A stretch of DNA of 64,000 bases from Leucobacter sp. cx-42 (GTDB lineage Bacteria; Actinomycetota; Actinomycetes; Actinomycetales; Microbacteriaceae): NCBI RefSeq assembly GCF_014529985.1, contig NZ_JACVMU010000005.1, positions 1-64,000 of the forward strand. Reading direction: 5' to 3'. Made by a program: the position numbers and the translations under genes. The stretch's first letter is position 1. Every line of letters begins with the position of its first letter. Positions 42,247 through 52,158 of this stretch are shown piece by piece. The notes under the pieces are model-generated. The model saw nothing but the letters and a program-made list of their open reading frames with translations, searched no databases and was not told the DNA's origin.

Positions 42247-43200
42247 CTACGCGCGTGACCCGTCGACGACGTCGCTCAGCCAGTCGCGAGCCTCGCGGAA
42301 CGAGTCATCGCTGTGCCCTGCGGCGTATGACGCCGACAGGCGGTCTGCGCGCGGGTACGAGCCGAGGAATACGACTCGGGGGCTGAAACGCTTCACGCCG
42401 AGGATCGCGTCTGCGACGCGCTCGTCCTTCACGTGGCCCTCTGCGTCGATGACGAAGCGGTAGCGGCCCATGCGGTCGCCGATGGGGCGTGAGGCGAGCA
42501 GGGTGAGGTTGATGCCGCGGGTCGCGAACTGCTCGAGCAGCAGCAGCAGGGCACCCGACTTGTCTTCGGGCAGCTCGACGATGAGCGAGGTTTTGTCGGT
42601 GCCGGTCGGCTCTGCGACAGGCAGCACGCTGCTGACGAGCACAAAGCGGGTCTGCGCGTCGGGGTTCTCAGCGAGACCAGACGCGAGCACCTCAACGTCG
42701 TAATGGTCTTCGATGCCGGGCGGTGCGATCGCCGCGTCAATATCGGCGTTCGATTCAAAGAGGTCGACAACCGCCTGCACGTTCGAGGGCGCGGGGATGT
42801 GCTGGTGTGCAGGCACGTGCTCATCGAGCCATGCGCGGCACTGCCCGTAGGCGACGGGGTGGCCGCTCACGACGCGCACGTCTTCGAGCTTCGTGCCGGG
42901 TCGCACGACGAGCACGAAGTTCACCGAGACGAGGTACTCGCCGATGATGCGCAGGCCCGGGATGGTTGCGAGCGCGTCTTGTGCAACGGTGACGCCACCG
43001 TCGATCGAATTCTCGATCGCGATCATCGCTGCGTCGCTCTCGCCGCTCACGACGTCTTGCAGTGCCTCACCGAGGTTGGCGACCGGGTTCCAGTTCTGGC
43101 CGACCGCTTCTGGCACCTGCTTGAGGGCAGCCTCGGTAAACGTGCCGGCCGGACCGAGGTACGAGTAACGACGGAGGGGCACAGCGTTGTTCGAGGACAT
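42247..43200 (-). CDS. pheA: Prephenate dehydratase
   Basis: Encodes 317 aa. It converts prephenate to phenylpyruvate in phenylalanine synthesis. The periplasmic-binding-like catalytic part starts YLGPAGTFTEAAL and has the Thr-rich ESDAAMIAIENSIDG loop. The C-terminal ACT domain (SLIVELPEDKSGALLLLLEQFA and SRPIGDRMGRYRF) senses phenylalanine. I chose ATG at 43200 (MSSNNAVP), as upstream residues read into the pgm gene end. It lies 10 bases after pgm on the same strand. Confidence 0.94.
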   Translation of the reverse strand: MSSNNAVPLRRYSYLGPAGTFTEAALKQVPEAVGQNWNPVANLGEALQDVVSGESDAAMIAIENSIDGGVTVAQDALATIPGLRIIGEYLVSVNFVLVVRPGTKLEDVRVVSGHPVAYGQCRAWLDEHVPAHQHIPAPSNVQAVVDLFESNADIDAAIAPPGIEDHYDVEVLASGLAENPDAQTRFVLVSSVLPVAEPTGTDKTSLIVELPEDKSGALLLLLEQFATRGINLTLLASRPIGDRMGRYRFVIDAEGHVKDERVADAILGVKRFSPRVVFLGSYPRADRLSASYAAGHSDDSFREARDWLSDVVDGSRA

Positions 43201-43210
43201 GCTCACCAGC

Positions 43211-44845
43211 TTATTCCCCCAGCACGCGACCCACGAGTGCCTGCGCCGCCTGCTGCACCTCAGCGAGGTGTTCCGCGCCGCGGAACGACTCTGCATAAAT
43301 CTTCATGACGTCTTCGGTACCCGACGGCCGCGCGGCAAACCAGGCGTGCTCGGTCTGCACCTTCAAACCACCAATACCCGCGCCGTTGCCCGGCGCTTCG
43401 GTGAGCACAGCGACAATCGGGTCCCCCGCGAGCTCGGTGGCGGTGACGTCGTCGGCACTCAGAGCGGCGAGCTTCGCCTTCTGCGCAGGCGTCGCCGCAG
43501 CGTCGATGCGAGCGTAGGCGGGAGCACCGAAGCGCGTTTCAAGCGCCGCGTAATGCTCTGACGGCGACTTGCCAGACACCGCAAGAATCTCGGCCGCGAG
43601 CAGCGCGAGCAGGATCCCGTCCTTGTCAGTGCTCCAGGGGGTGCCGTCGAAGCGTAGGAACGATGCGCCAGCGCTCTCTTCGCCACCGAAGACGACCGTA
43701 CCGTCTGACAGCCCAGGAACGAACCACTTGAAGCCGACGGGTACCTCGAGCAGCTGACGCTCGTGTGCCGCGACGACGCGGTCGATCATCGCAGACGACA
43801 CCAGGGTCTTACCGATGCCGGCGGCGGTCGACCACTCGGGACGGTGCCCAAGCAGGTAGTCAATCGAGACTGCGAGGAAGTGGTTCGGGTTCATGAGGCC
43901 AGCGTCACGGGTCACAATGCCGTGGCGATCGGCGTCAGCGTCGTTACCGGTCACGATTGCGTAGTCGTTGCGGAACGCCTCCACCGTCGACATGACGTGC
44001 GCCGACGAGGGATCCATACGAATCTTGCCGTCCCAGTCGAGGTGCAGGAAAGCCCACTGCGGGTCAACGCCTGGGCCAAGCACGGTGAGGTTCAGGTCGT
44101 ACCGTTCAGCAATCGCGCCCCAGTATGCCTGGCTCGCGCCGCCGAGCGGGTGCGCGGCAATCGCAATGCCAGCATCGCGGATCGCAGCCATGTTGATCGC
44201 CTCGCCGAGGCTCTCGACGTACGCGCCGAGGTAGTCGTAGGTCGACACCGCGTCAGCGTCGCCGCGCGTGATGTCAGTGCCTGCTTCGAGGAGTTCATTC
44301 GCTCGCCCCGCGATCCACCCGGTGGCGTCGGTGTCTGCCGGGCCGCCGTGGGGCGGGTTGTATTTGAAGCCACCGTCAGCTGGCGGGTTGTGGCTGGGCG
44401 TCACGACAATGCCGTCAGCGCGCGCGGGATCGTCGGCCGCGAGGTCGCGGTTGTGGGTGAGGATCGCGTGGCTGAGCGCCGGGGTCGGGACGAACGTCGC
44501 GTCCCCCTCGCCAGCGGGAACAATCACGTGCACACCAGCAGCGACGAGCACCTCGCGCGCGGTCGTCTCGGCGACCGCCGAGAGGGCGTGCGTGTCAGCT
44601 CCGATGTAGAGCGGACCGGTGATGCCCTGCTCAGCGCGATACTCGGCAATCGCGAGGCTGATCGCCGCGATGTGCGCCTCATTGAACGACGCCTTCAGCG
44701 CCGAGCCGCGGTGGCCAGAGGTGCCAAACGCGACGCGCTGCGTCGCCACAGCGGGGTCGGGCACCACATCAAAGTACGCAGCTCGCAGCGCCTCAACGTC
44801 GATGAGGTCTTCTGCGATGGGCGCTTCGCCAGCTCGTGCATGCAT
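43211..44845 (-). CDS. pgm: Phosphoglucomutase (alpha-D-glucose specific)
   Basis: Encodes 544 aa, normal for the Pgm family. It interconverts glucose 1-phosphate and glucose 6-phosphate. AFGTSGHRGSAL carries the phosphorylated Ser (about residue 43), VTGNDADADRHG the metal-binding DxDxDR, and VFGGEESAGASF the sugar loop. It begins with MHARAGEAP at 44845; a plausible operon with pheA follows. No sign of damage. Confidence 0.95.
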   Translation of the reverse strand: MHARAGEAPIAEDLIDVEALRAAYFDVVPDPAVATQRVAFGTSGHRGSALKASFNEAHIAAISLAIAEYRAEQGITGPLYIGADTHALSAVAETTAREVLVAAGVHVIVPAGEGDATFVPTPALSHAILTHNRDLAADDPARADGIVVTPSHNPPADGGFKYNPPHGGPADTDATGWIAGRANELLEAGTDITRGDADAVSTYDYLGAYVESLGEAINMAAIRDAGIAIAAHPLGGASQAYWGAIAERYDLNLTVLGPGVDPQWAFLHLDWDGKIRMDPSSAHVMSTVEAFRNDYAIVTGNDADADRHGIVTRDAGLMNPNHFLAVSIDYLLGHRPEWSTAAGIGKTLVSSAMIDRVVAAHERQLLEVPVGFKWFVPGLSDGTVVFGGEESAGASFLRFDGTPWSTDKDGILLALLAAEILAVSGKSPSEHYAALETRFGAPAYARIDAAATPAQKAKLAALSADDVTATELAGDPIVAVLTEAPGNGAGIGGLKVQTEHAWFAARPSGTEDVMKIYAESFRGAEHLAEVQQAAQALVGRVLGE

Positions 44846-44963
44846 GGCTTAAGTCTGCCAGCCGCCGCTGACATCACGGTTCAGACGACTCGGCGAGGCG
44901 AACACAGGCCTGAACGCGTCCGTGTTTGCCAACCGTTCACCTTTCCGGCGTAATGTAAACACT

Positions 44964-45752
44964 ATGAACACGCAGGCATCGCACCGCGAGAACATCGAAT
45001 GCTGGCTGACCGACATGGATGGCGTGCTCGTCCATGAACAGGCCGCAATTCCCGGCGCCGCAGAGCTCCTTCAGCACTGGCGCGACACTGAGCAGCCCTA
45101 CCTGGTGCTCACCAACAACTCAATCTTCACCGCGCGCGACCTCTCCGCTCGCCTCGCAGCTTCGGGCATCGATGTCCCGGAAGACCGCATCTGGACGAGC
45201 GCGCTCGCGACCGCAGCGTTCCTCAAGCAGCAGAAGCCAGGCGGATCCGCCTTCGTCATCGGCGAGGCAGGCATCTTGACTGCGCTGCACGACGCGGGCT
45301 ACATCATGACGGAAACTGATCCGGACTTCGTGGTGGTCGGCGAGACCCGCAACTACTCGTTTGATGCGATCACGAAGGCGATCCGCCTCATCAATAACGG
45401 CGCACGGTTCATCGCAACCAACCCAGATGCGACCGGGCCGAGCCCCGAGGGCCCGCTGCCCGCGACGGGCGCAATAACTGCACTCATCACCAAAGCAACC
45501 GGCAAGGAGCCCTACATCGTGGGCAAGCCGAACCCGATGATGTTCCGATCCGCGCTCAATAAGATTGGCGCGCACTCACACAACACCGCGATGATCGGCG
45601 ACCGGATGGACACCGATATCGTCGCGGGCATGGAGGCCGGACTCCACACGGTCTTGGTGATGACCGGCATCTCGGATCCCGCGGAGATTGAGAAGTTCCC
45701 GTTCCGCCCTGATGAGGTGCTGAATTCGGTGGCGGATCTCCTAGTCCGCTGA
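44964..45752 (+). CDS. HAD-IIA (NagD-like) phosphatase
   Basis: Encodes 262 aa from the ATG at 44964. WLTDMDGVLVHE (about residue 14) is the nucleophile motif, VLTNNS motif II, VGKPNP motif III and MIGDRMDTDI motif IV. The C2-type cap between motifs II and III makes it HAD-IIA. It probably hydrolyses a small phosphate ester such as a sugar phosphate or nucleotide. Its end overlaps the convergent next gene by 12 bases. Confidence 0.9.
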   Translation: MNTQASHRENIECWLTDMDGVLVHEQAAIPGAAELLQHWRDTEQPYLVLTNNSIFTARDLSARLAASGIDVPEDRIWTSALATAAFLKQQKPGGSAFVIGEAGILTALHDAGYIMTETDPDFVVVGETRNYSFDAITKAIRLINNGARFIATNPDATGPSPEGPLPATGAITALITKATGKEPYIVGKPNPMMFRSALNKIGAHSHNTAMIGDRMDTDIVAGMEAGLHTVLVMTGISDPAEIEKFPFRPDEVLNSVADLLVR

Positions 45753-46358
45753 ATACACCCGGTAGTCGAGGGACTCAGCGAGTGCAACCAACCGGTCGTA
45801 GCTCTCGGCCGGGACGATAAAGAGGTGGTAGCTGTCGCTCTCGGTATCGAGGATGGCGAGCGCGAATCCTGACATCTCGCAGAGGTTCGAGATCGCGCTC
45901 AGCGCGGTCATCGTGTCGTCAGCGGTGCCCGTCTCTTCAATTGCGATCTCGGCGGTGGTGAGGGGGTAGCCGAGCTTCTCGAGCGCAGCATCAAGCTGCG
46001 CAGTGATCTCTTCTGGCGCCTCTTTCCAGTCGATGTATGCACCGTACTCGAACGGGGTCTCGTACCCGACGAGCCAGTACGCAAAGATGTCACGGATCTC
46101 CTCGGATCCGAGCTCCTCGTCTGCTTCGTAGCCGAAGTCAGCCAGCCACTCGCGGTGCTGCGCACTGAACGCCGCGGGGTCGGTCGCGAGCAGAGTGATG
46201 TCTGTGGCGACCTTGGCGTCACCGTTTGAGATGATCGCCGCCATTTCGATAAGCGGCGAATAGTCGATGGGTGCAGCCGCAGACGGTGATGCCCCGGCCG
46301 CCTGAGGCTCCTGTGCAATTCCAGGCTTTTGCTTCTTGAAGAGGTCGAAGAATCCCAT
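45741..46358 (-). CDS. DUF6630-like protein
   Basis: Encodes 205 aa. After a short basic and Ala/Pro-rich N-terminus (MGFFDLFKKQK) comes an acidic mixed alpha/beta domain with YWLVGYETPFEYGAYIDWKE, which I associate with the DUF6630 family. No catalytic motif is apparent. It is convergent with the HAD gene. Function unknown. Confidence 0.7.
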   Translation of the reverse strand: MGFFDLFKKQKPGIAQEPQAAGASPSAAAPIDYSPLIEMAAIISNGDAKVATDITLLATDPAAFSAQHREWLADFGYEADEELGSEEIRDIFAYWLVGYETPFEYGAYIDWKEAPEEITAQLDAALEKLGYPLTTAEIAIEETGTADDTMTALSAISNLCEMSGFALAILDTESDSYHLFIVPAESYDRLVALAESLDYRVYSAD

Positions 46359-46400
46359 GCGTTCACCCTATGCGGGAGGATGACGCTTAGCCAGACGCAA

Positions 46401-46437
46401 AACACGGGGCTCGTGCGGGATGCACGGGCCCCGTGTT
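46401..46437 (-). terminator. Terminator of surface protein gene 1
   Basis: AACACGGGG and CCCCGTGTT outer arms around a second small CGTGC/GCACG stem, downstream of the stop at 46473. Confidence 0.8.
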
Positions 46438-46472
46438 CAGACGGGTACTGCGTCAGTCGCGGCGAGCGCTAC

Positions 46473-49028
46473 TTACTTGCTGAGGCGACGTGCGCGACGC
46501 ATGGTCAACACGCTCGCGCCGCCGAGCAGCATGGTCGCTGCGAGTGCGATGAGCCAGCTGTTCTCAGCCCCACCGGTGTTCGCGAGTGCGGGCGCATTAG
46601 TGGCCGCCACGACCGTTGCGGGCCGCTTGTTCACGATCCCGACGGGCGTGCTCTGGAAGTCGTCCGTGCCGTCCATCGGGGTGCAGGGACCCTCGTGATC
46701 GCCGGGCACCTCGGTGTCAGGATCGATCGGGGTCGAGGGCAGCTCGGGTTCTTCCGGAATCTCTACATCAGGGTTTTCGCCACCGGGATTAATGTCAGAG
46801 CGGCACTTCTCAATGAAGGTGGTCAGCCGCACTGCGTCACGTTCGACCTTTGTGTTCAGCAGCGTGACAACGTAGTCACCGTCGACAACTGACGAGAAGG
46901 CAATGCCTTCCGCTGTGGCGGAGGCGACAAACGTGTCGTGCTCCTGTTCGGTGCCCTCGTGCGAAACGGTGTACCGGTACTCGTGGCCGATCTGCAGGTT
47001 CGAGAAGTTGATCATGATGCGGCCGGACAGGGTTCCATCGGTGCACGCACCGGGATCTGCGGTGAGTACGGGCGGGGTGTACTCCTCGAATTCATCATCA
47101 ATCTCGGCGAACGTGCAACCGTTGAAGGTGACCTGCGCGGTGAGAACCTCGTTGGCAGAGTCAGCGGGCGTGAGCGTCAGCGTGAAATCGCCAGGCTCAG
47201 TCGAGTGCAGGGTGAATCCAACCGCGTCGCCGCCACCGATGATTGCGCCGTTCGCCGCGACGTTCACGGCGTCGCCGGCAGCGTCAGCTGCGGTCAACGT
47301 GTAGGTTTCACCGCGCACAAGACCATTGGCGGTCAGCGACCCGGTGCTGCCAGCAACGAGTGCAGTTTCGACGGTCGTGCCGTCAGGAAGCTCCAGCGCA
47401 ACGCACTCCTGGTTGAGCACGATCGAGGTGAGTGCGGGCTGAATCGGGGTTGCACATACGGGTACCGAAACCGCGGCAGAACTCGATGCGCCATCAACGG
47501 TGACCTGCACCGTGTATGAGCCAGCGCCCGGGACTGGAACCGTCATGTCGCCATTCTCAGTCACGGCGACAGTGTCGACCTCACCAGCAGCGTTGCTCAC
47601 AACAACGGTGCCAGCAGCACCTGCAGCAATGTTGCCAACAGTCACTCGCAGCGAAGCCTCACGGTCAGCAGCAGCGGTCAAGCAATCAGCGTCAGCAACA
47701 ACCGACACGGTCGGAACGGGCTTCACTGGGGTCGCGCACTGCGCGATCTCGACAGCGCTCGACGCGATGAAGCTGCCGGCAGTGATCGTGACCGTGTAGG
47801 TGCCAGCGCCGGGAACGAGCACGGTCGAGTCACCGTTGCGCACATCACTGAGCGTTGCGGTGAAACCGTTCGGCCCGCTGACCGACAGGTTGGTGACGCG
47901 TCCCTCAGGCACCTGTGACAGTGTTGCGGTGATCTTCGCCTGGCGCGCACCGTTGGCTGCGAGGCAGTCTGCGTTGCCGAGTACGGTCAGCTCGGGGTTC
48001 ACCACGGGGATGCCGGGCTCGATGACCGACGCACACACAGCGACCACGATCGAGGTCGTCGACACGGTCTTGCCAGCAACGATCAGCTGCGCTGAGTACG
48101 TGCCAGCACCGGGAACCTCGACGGTGATCTCACCGTCTCGCAAGCCGGTCACGGTCTTGCTGAACGTGTTCGGCCCGGTCACAGTGAGCTGTGCAGCGGG
48201 GCCGCCGGTGATCTCGCTGAGCGTTACGCGGATCGTTGCCTGACGGCTCGAAATCGGTGCGGTGCAGTCTGCGTCGGCTGCATAGCTAGCCTTCGGGGCG
48301 AGCACGACAGGCGGCTCTGCCTTGCCGTCGCACTTTGCACCGAATACTGCCTGGCCCTTTGCATCCCAGTTCAGGCCTGCAAAGCTCACCGGCTTCTTCT
48401 TGTAGGTACCGGAGAACGGCGGAATGATGTCTTTCCCGTGGAAACCGTGACCGTTCTTCGCAATGGAACCGTCCTTGGTATCCAAGAACGAATTGATGCT
48501 GACCTCGTTCAAGACGTACGGGTTCTTGGCGCTCGACGTCGCGTGGCAGAGCGAGATCTTCTTGATCTCGCCGTCATTACCGCTGTTGCCGTTGTTCCCG
48601 CCGAAGGTAGCTGGCGACGACGCGGGGGTGTCGACCGAGCGCGACACTGCGCGCGCAGCGGGAGCGTCTGCCGCCGGCGTCTGCGCCGCGGCCTGATCTG
48701 TTTCGGAAGCCGCGGGAGCCGCGATGTCAGCATCCGTTGCTGCCTCAGCGGCTTCCTCCACCGCGGGCTCCGCCACGAGAGCCGCAACCGCGGATTCCTC
48801 AGCTGCGGGAGCCGCAGCCGGAGCTTCCTCGGTCGCAGGCGCCTCGGCTGGCGCAGTCTCAACGATCTGCTCCGCGGTCGTCGCAGCGATGTCGTCGAGC
48901 GCGTATGCGCTCACGGTCCCCGGACCGACGATGAGCGCCGCTGCTGCCACGATCGCTATGGCACCCTTGCGGAGTGACCGCAGTGCGCCCTTCTGGCTGT
49001 TATCCCCCTTGGATACGGCCTTACCCAT
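46473..49028 (-). CDS. LAxTG-anchored surface protein 1
   Basis: Encodes 851 aa from the ATG at 49028 (AAGGGGA upstream). A signal peptide ends near SAYALDD (about residue 40), followed by an Ala/Glu/Pro-rich low-complexity stretch. A domain starting SLCHATSS and containing HGFHGKDIIPPF recurs in actinobacterial surface proteins. Then come three Ig-like repeats of about 80 residues, each with a Cys pair and a VPGAGTY phrase, and a C-terminal domain. The tail has LANTGG, a membrane helix and RRARRLSK, a class E sortase signal. It is probably a cell-wall adhesin, paired with the regulator gene just upstream. Confidence 0.88.
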   Translation of the reverse strand: MGKAVSKGDNSQKGALRSLRKGAIAIVAAAALIVGPGTVSAYALDDIAATTAEQIVETAPAEAPATEEAPAAAPAAEESAVAALVAEPAVEEAAEAATDADIAAPAASETDQAAAQTPAADAPAARAVSRSVDTPASSPATFGGNNGNSGNDGEIKKISLCHATSSAKNPYVLNEVSINSFLDTKDGSIAKNGHGFHGKDIIPPFSGTYKKKPVSFAGLNWDAKGQAVFGAKCDGKAEPPVVLAPKASYAADADCTAPISSRQATIRVTLSEITGGPAAQLTVTGPNTFSKTVTGLRDGEITVEVPGAGTYSAQLIVAGKTVSTTSIVVAVCASVIEPGIPVVNPELTVLGNADCLAANGARQAKITATLSQVPEGRVTNLSVSGPNGFTATLSDVRNGDSTVLVPGAGTYTVTITAGSFIASSAVEIAQCATPVKPVPTVSVVADADCLTAAADREASLRVTVGNIAAGAAGTVVVSNAAGEVDTVAVTENGDMTVPVPGAGSYTVQVTVDGASSSAAVSVPVCATPIQPALTSIVLNQECVALELPDGTTVETALVAGSTGSLTANGLVRGETYTLTAADAAGDAVNVAANGAIIGGGDAVGFTLHSTEPGDFTLTLTPADSANEVLTAQVTFNGCTFAEIDDEFEEYTPPVLTADPGACTDGTLSGRIMINFSNLQIGHEYRYTVSHEGTEQEHDTFVASATAEGIAFSSVVDGDYVVTLLNTKVERDAVRLTTFIEKCRSDINPGGENPDVEIPEEPELPSTPIDPDTEVPGDHEGPCTPMDGTDDFQSTPVGIVNKRPATVVAATNAPALANTGGAENSWLIALAATMLLGGASVLTMRRARRLSK

Positions 49029-49179
49029 ACACATTCCCCTTGAACACGGCCACGCCAGATGCCGCGGTCAATTTCGGGCATCAGCGCATGAAATTGGCCA
49101 ATCGTAGGATTGAGATTAGGTCGGGCACACAGGCCTTCACATCGGGAAAATTTACGTATCTTTCAGAAAAAATACCTGT

Positions 49180-51813
49180 TTAGTCTGCAAATCCGCGCCG
49201 TTCGCGCGCTGCCCACGCCCCGAGCTCGTCTCGGTTGGTGACACCGAGCTTCGTGAACACTCGCGCAAGGTGCGTTTCGACGGTGCGCGCAGAGATGTGC
49301 AGGCGATCCGCGATGAACTTACTGGAGTATCCAAGTGCCGCAAGCGACATCACTTCGCGCTCTCGCACGGTGAGTTCGACGGTTGCGGGCGCCGGCGGCG
49401 GGAGGTGCACGCCGAGGCCAGCGAGCATCCGTTCCTCGGTTTCGCCCATTTGTCCCCGAGCATTTGGGTGCGGATCAGCAAAGCTCTTCATATGTGCAAT
49501 GACTGCGTGCGCTTTTGGCGATTGAATATGCACGGCAAGCCAGGTTGCGCGGTCGAGATCAGCGATAGTCACCTGGCCGCGTGCGCACACCGCAACGTGC
49601 AGTGCGTGCAGCTCGATCTCGTGCAGGTTTTCGCCGCGCGCCCAATCGAGCGTTTTCCTTGCCTGTTGTTCGAGGTCTGGCATGTGCAGCCACTGCTTGG
49701 TGCGCAGCGTCAGCAGTTGGACGAAGCCGTCCAACGCGCGGCTGATGCCGCGTGACTGCACCGAGGCACCCTGGAGCGATTGCAACGCGAGCGCACGATC
49801 GCCAAGTGCAGCCGCAGCAAGGGCGCGGATCGCATACGCCAACGGCAGCATGCCGTAGCTGTCGTAGGTGCTGAGGCCGTTGAGCAGCCGTTCCGCTGCG
49901 CCGGATGCGACGCTCCAATCTCCCTCTTCAATCGCGATCAGCGCGTTGCCCGCTTCCAGCACGACTGGCGTCTCACCTGGCGCACGCCCTTCGAACTCAA
50001 CGATGGCTTCATGCGCTGCAACAAGATCGCCGCTGTAGATCAGGCCGAACATCCAGGCACACGAAATCAGCAGCGACGTCTCTGGCTCACTTGCTGGCCC
50101 AAAGGAGTGCAGGTTTCGCACGACGGAAATTTCGGCAAGGGCCTGGCCAGGCTTGCCCATCTGCGTGAGAATCATTGCGCGGATCGCGCTGCCGAGCGCC
50201 CCCGACCACATGTCGTCGTGACTCGCGAGGTAGTCGTCTGGCAGGACGATGTCGACCGCTTCGGACAGCCGTCCGATCCAGGCCAGCACCAGCGTGCGCA
50301 CGCTGCGCAGATAGCCGTCAAGTTCGGGGCTGTACCCACCGTGGCTTGCATCGAGCGCATCGAGTTCTGCAAGGATGTCCTCTTCCGGACGCCCCTCTGT
50401 CACGTGCCAGAGCAGGAGCTCCACGCGAATATGTGCGAGTGAAACGACCGGGATTTCGTCGAGATTCTCTGCCCGCGCCAATACTCCAGCTGCGCCCGAA
50501 ATCGCCCGTTCAAGGCCGACCTCATCGCCCTCGTACCGCGCGATACTCACGGCCACGTCGGCGCTCATGACAATCTGCGCTGGCGTCGCTTCTGGGCTTG
50601 CGATGACATGCTGCGCGAGCCTGAATCTCATGCTCGTATCGTCGCTTCGCTTCAGATACTCAAACGCAGCCCAGATCCATGCAAACGGAAGCTCTTTACC
50701 GGCTGAGATCCCGAGCAGCACCAAACGCAACAGCCGGTCCGGTTGATACAACGGATCAAGATGCGCCAAATCATCTCGCACCGCTGCGAATGCGCGGTCG
50801 AAAATCTCGTGCCGGGTGTTCGGCAGAATTGTCTGCCGAATCGACTCCCCCATCATCGGGTGTCCGATGATCAGCTCAGTATCGATACGCGACTGACGGC
50901 GTGAGATGACGAAATCTCGTTCCATGAGCGTACGCAGTGCGCGCGCATCGAGCGCACGCAGAATCGCAGGTTCGGAGACAGGCTCCAGCAGTGCAATCTC
51001 CTGGAGCACGTCCCATTCCGTTGGGTCGCAAATTCCTTCGATAGCTTCGGCGAGTTCACGGGGCGCGGATCCGTCAAACGACGTCGTCCAAGCCCCGTCC
51101 CGCGAGCGACGAATGCGTCCTTTCCCTTCGGCTTCAAGGGCGAGCATCGAGAGCAGGTAGGTGTTACCCCGAGCTGTTGTGTGCCATCGGCGCAGGGTCG
51201 AAGGCACAATGTTGCGCACGCCGAGGAGACCCGAAAGGAGACGATCCGCCTCCGAGAGGGTCAGTGGCTTGATCGCGATCCGCACGAGCTTGGTGTTCGT
51301 TGTCCACTGACTCAGGGCGCCGGTCACGCGTGCGGCAGAACCAATCACCGAGATGCCGGGCATGCTGTGCAGGAACATGAGCGTCGCGAGGTCGCGCGGG
51401 CGGTACATGTCAACGTTTGGCGCGATGAACAGAATGCGGTCGCGGTGTTCCGCCGCGGCCTGTTCCTTGAGCGCAGCACCAACCGTCTCGGCGCGATAGG
51501 ACGGGTCTTCGCCCTCGATCGCGTGGTCAGGGAACGCCGTACCGAACACCGACATGAGTCCCCCGCGCGGAGGCGTCGGCAGCTTCACGACGAGCGTCGG
51601 ATTTTCCTCGCGAGACGCCACAATGTCAGCAGCTTCTTCTGCGAGCACGGTCCTGCCGCTTCCGGCTTCTCCCACCAGCACCACAAAGGTATTGGGGTCG
51701 TTCAGCTCATCAAGCAGTCGACCCAGACGCTCCGGTGCGACCTCTGCCGCACCCACCAAACGACTTGAACCCAGTACGGCCTCGTGTGTGCCGTAGGGAT
51801 AATCCGAGCGCAT
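49180..51813 (-). CDS. Large LuxR-family ATPase regulator 1
   Basis: Encodes 877 aa. An N-terminal ATPase has Walker A GEAGSGRTVLAEEA (about residues 45-58) and a Walker B-like RILFIAPNVD. A long helical TPR-like middle follows. The C-terminal 65 residues are a LuxR helix-turn-helix (LTVREREVMSLAALGYSSKF, then HISARTVETHLARVFTKLGV). This is the LAL/MalT-like architecture, in which signal binding drives transcription. It lies 151 bases before surface protein 1 on the same strand and is the likely controller of that gene. Confidence 0.88.
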   Translation of the reverse strand: MRSDYPYGTHEAVLGSSRLVGAAEVAPERLGRLLDELNDPNTFVVLVGEAGSGRTVLAEEAADIVASREENPTLVVKLPTPPRGGLMSVFGTAFPDHAIEGEDPSYRAETVGAALKEQAAAEHRDRILFIAPNVDMYRPRDLATLMFLHSMPGISVIGSAARVTGALSQWTTNTKLVRIAIKPLTLSEADRLLSGLLGVRNIVPSTLRRWHTTARGNTYLLSMLALEAEGKGRIRRSRDGAWTTSFDGSAPRELAEAIEGICDPTEWDVLQEIALLEPVSEPAILRALDARALRTLMERDFVISRRQSRIDTELIIGHPMMGESIRQTILPNTRHEIFDRAFAAVRDDLAHLDPLYQPDRLLRLVLLGISAGKELPFAWIWAAFEYLKRSDDTSMRFRLAQHVIASPEATPAQIVMSADVAVSIARYEGDEVGLERAISGAAGVLARAENLDEIPVVSLAHIRVELLLWHVTEGRPEEDILAELDALDASHGGYSPELDGYLRSVRTLVLAWIGRLSEAVDIVLPDDYLASHDDMWSGALGSAIRAMILTQMGKPGQALAEISVVRNLHSFGPASEPETSLLISCAWMFGLIYSGDLVAAHEAIVEFEGRAPGETPVVLEAGNALIAIEEGDWSVASGAAERLLNGLSTYDSYGMLPLAYAIRALAAAALGDRALALQSLQGASVQSRGISRALDGFVQLLTLRTKQWLHMPDLEQQARKTLDWARGENLHEIELHALHVAVCARGQVTIADLDRATWLAVHIQSPKAHAVIAHMKSFADPHPNARGQMGETEERMLAGLGVHLPPPAPATVELTVREREVMSLAALGYSSKFIADRLHISARTVETHLARVFTKLGVTNRDELGAWAARERRGFAD

Positions 51814-52158
51814 TCCGCACCCTCCAAACGCAATACTTCCTGAGAATAAGCGTTACACGCATATTCTTCCCCGGAAAGAAGATAATTCACATTTGTCGCC
51901 AAAGCACTCATAAGTTGGCATTTGGCGAGTAGTCGCCATAGCTTTCAAACAGTCAACAAACAGTGTTAGCGTGCGCCGCCAACTGGAAGCGCGTTGCCTG
52001 CTCGATGGCGACTGCGTAAAAACTACGTATGTCGCTTAACTGAGGGCTTCGCGCATTCGCCCCTGCGCCAACCTCGACGCAGACGCAGACGCAGACGCAG
52101 GTGAACCCGAGCTCTCGCCCGGGTTCACCTACCCTCACCTAGTTCGAGTCAGTCTCAG
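51814..52158. promoter_or_regulatory. Intergenic region upstream of regulator 1
   Basis: No gene is supported. It has a GGCGA-GTAG-TCGCC palindrome (51924-51937) with another TCGCCA nearby, a GACGCA simple repeat of about four units (52075-52099), and the terminator of surface protein 2. The palindrome is a candidate operator. Confidence 0.45.
52099..52130 (-). terminator. Terminator of surface protein gene 2
   Basis: AGGTGAACCCG and its complement around a 10-nt loop, just after the stop at 52159. Confidence 0.8.

Noticed and set aside
43763-44953. 396-codon open frame opposite pgm
   Set aside because: Antisense to an intact phosphoglucomutase with all motifs in place; no domain recognised.
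52075-52099. CRISPR or minisatellite array
   Set aside because: Only about four GACGCA units without spacers; a simple repeat. No CRISPR array was seen anywhere in the window.
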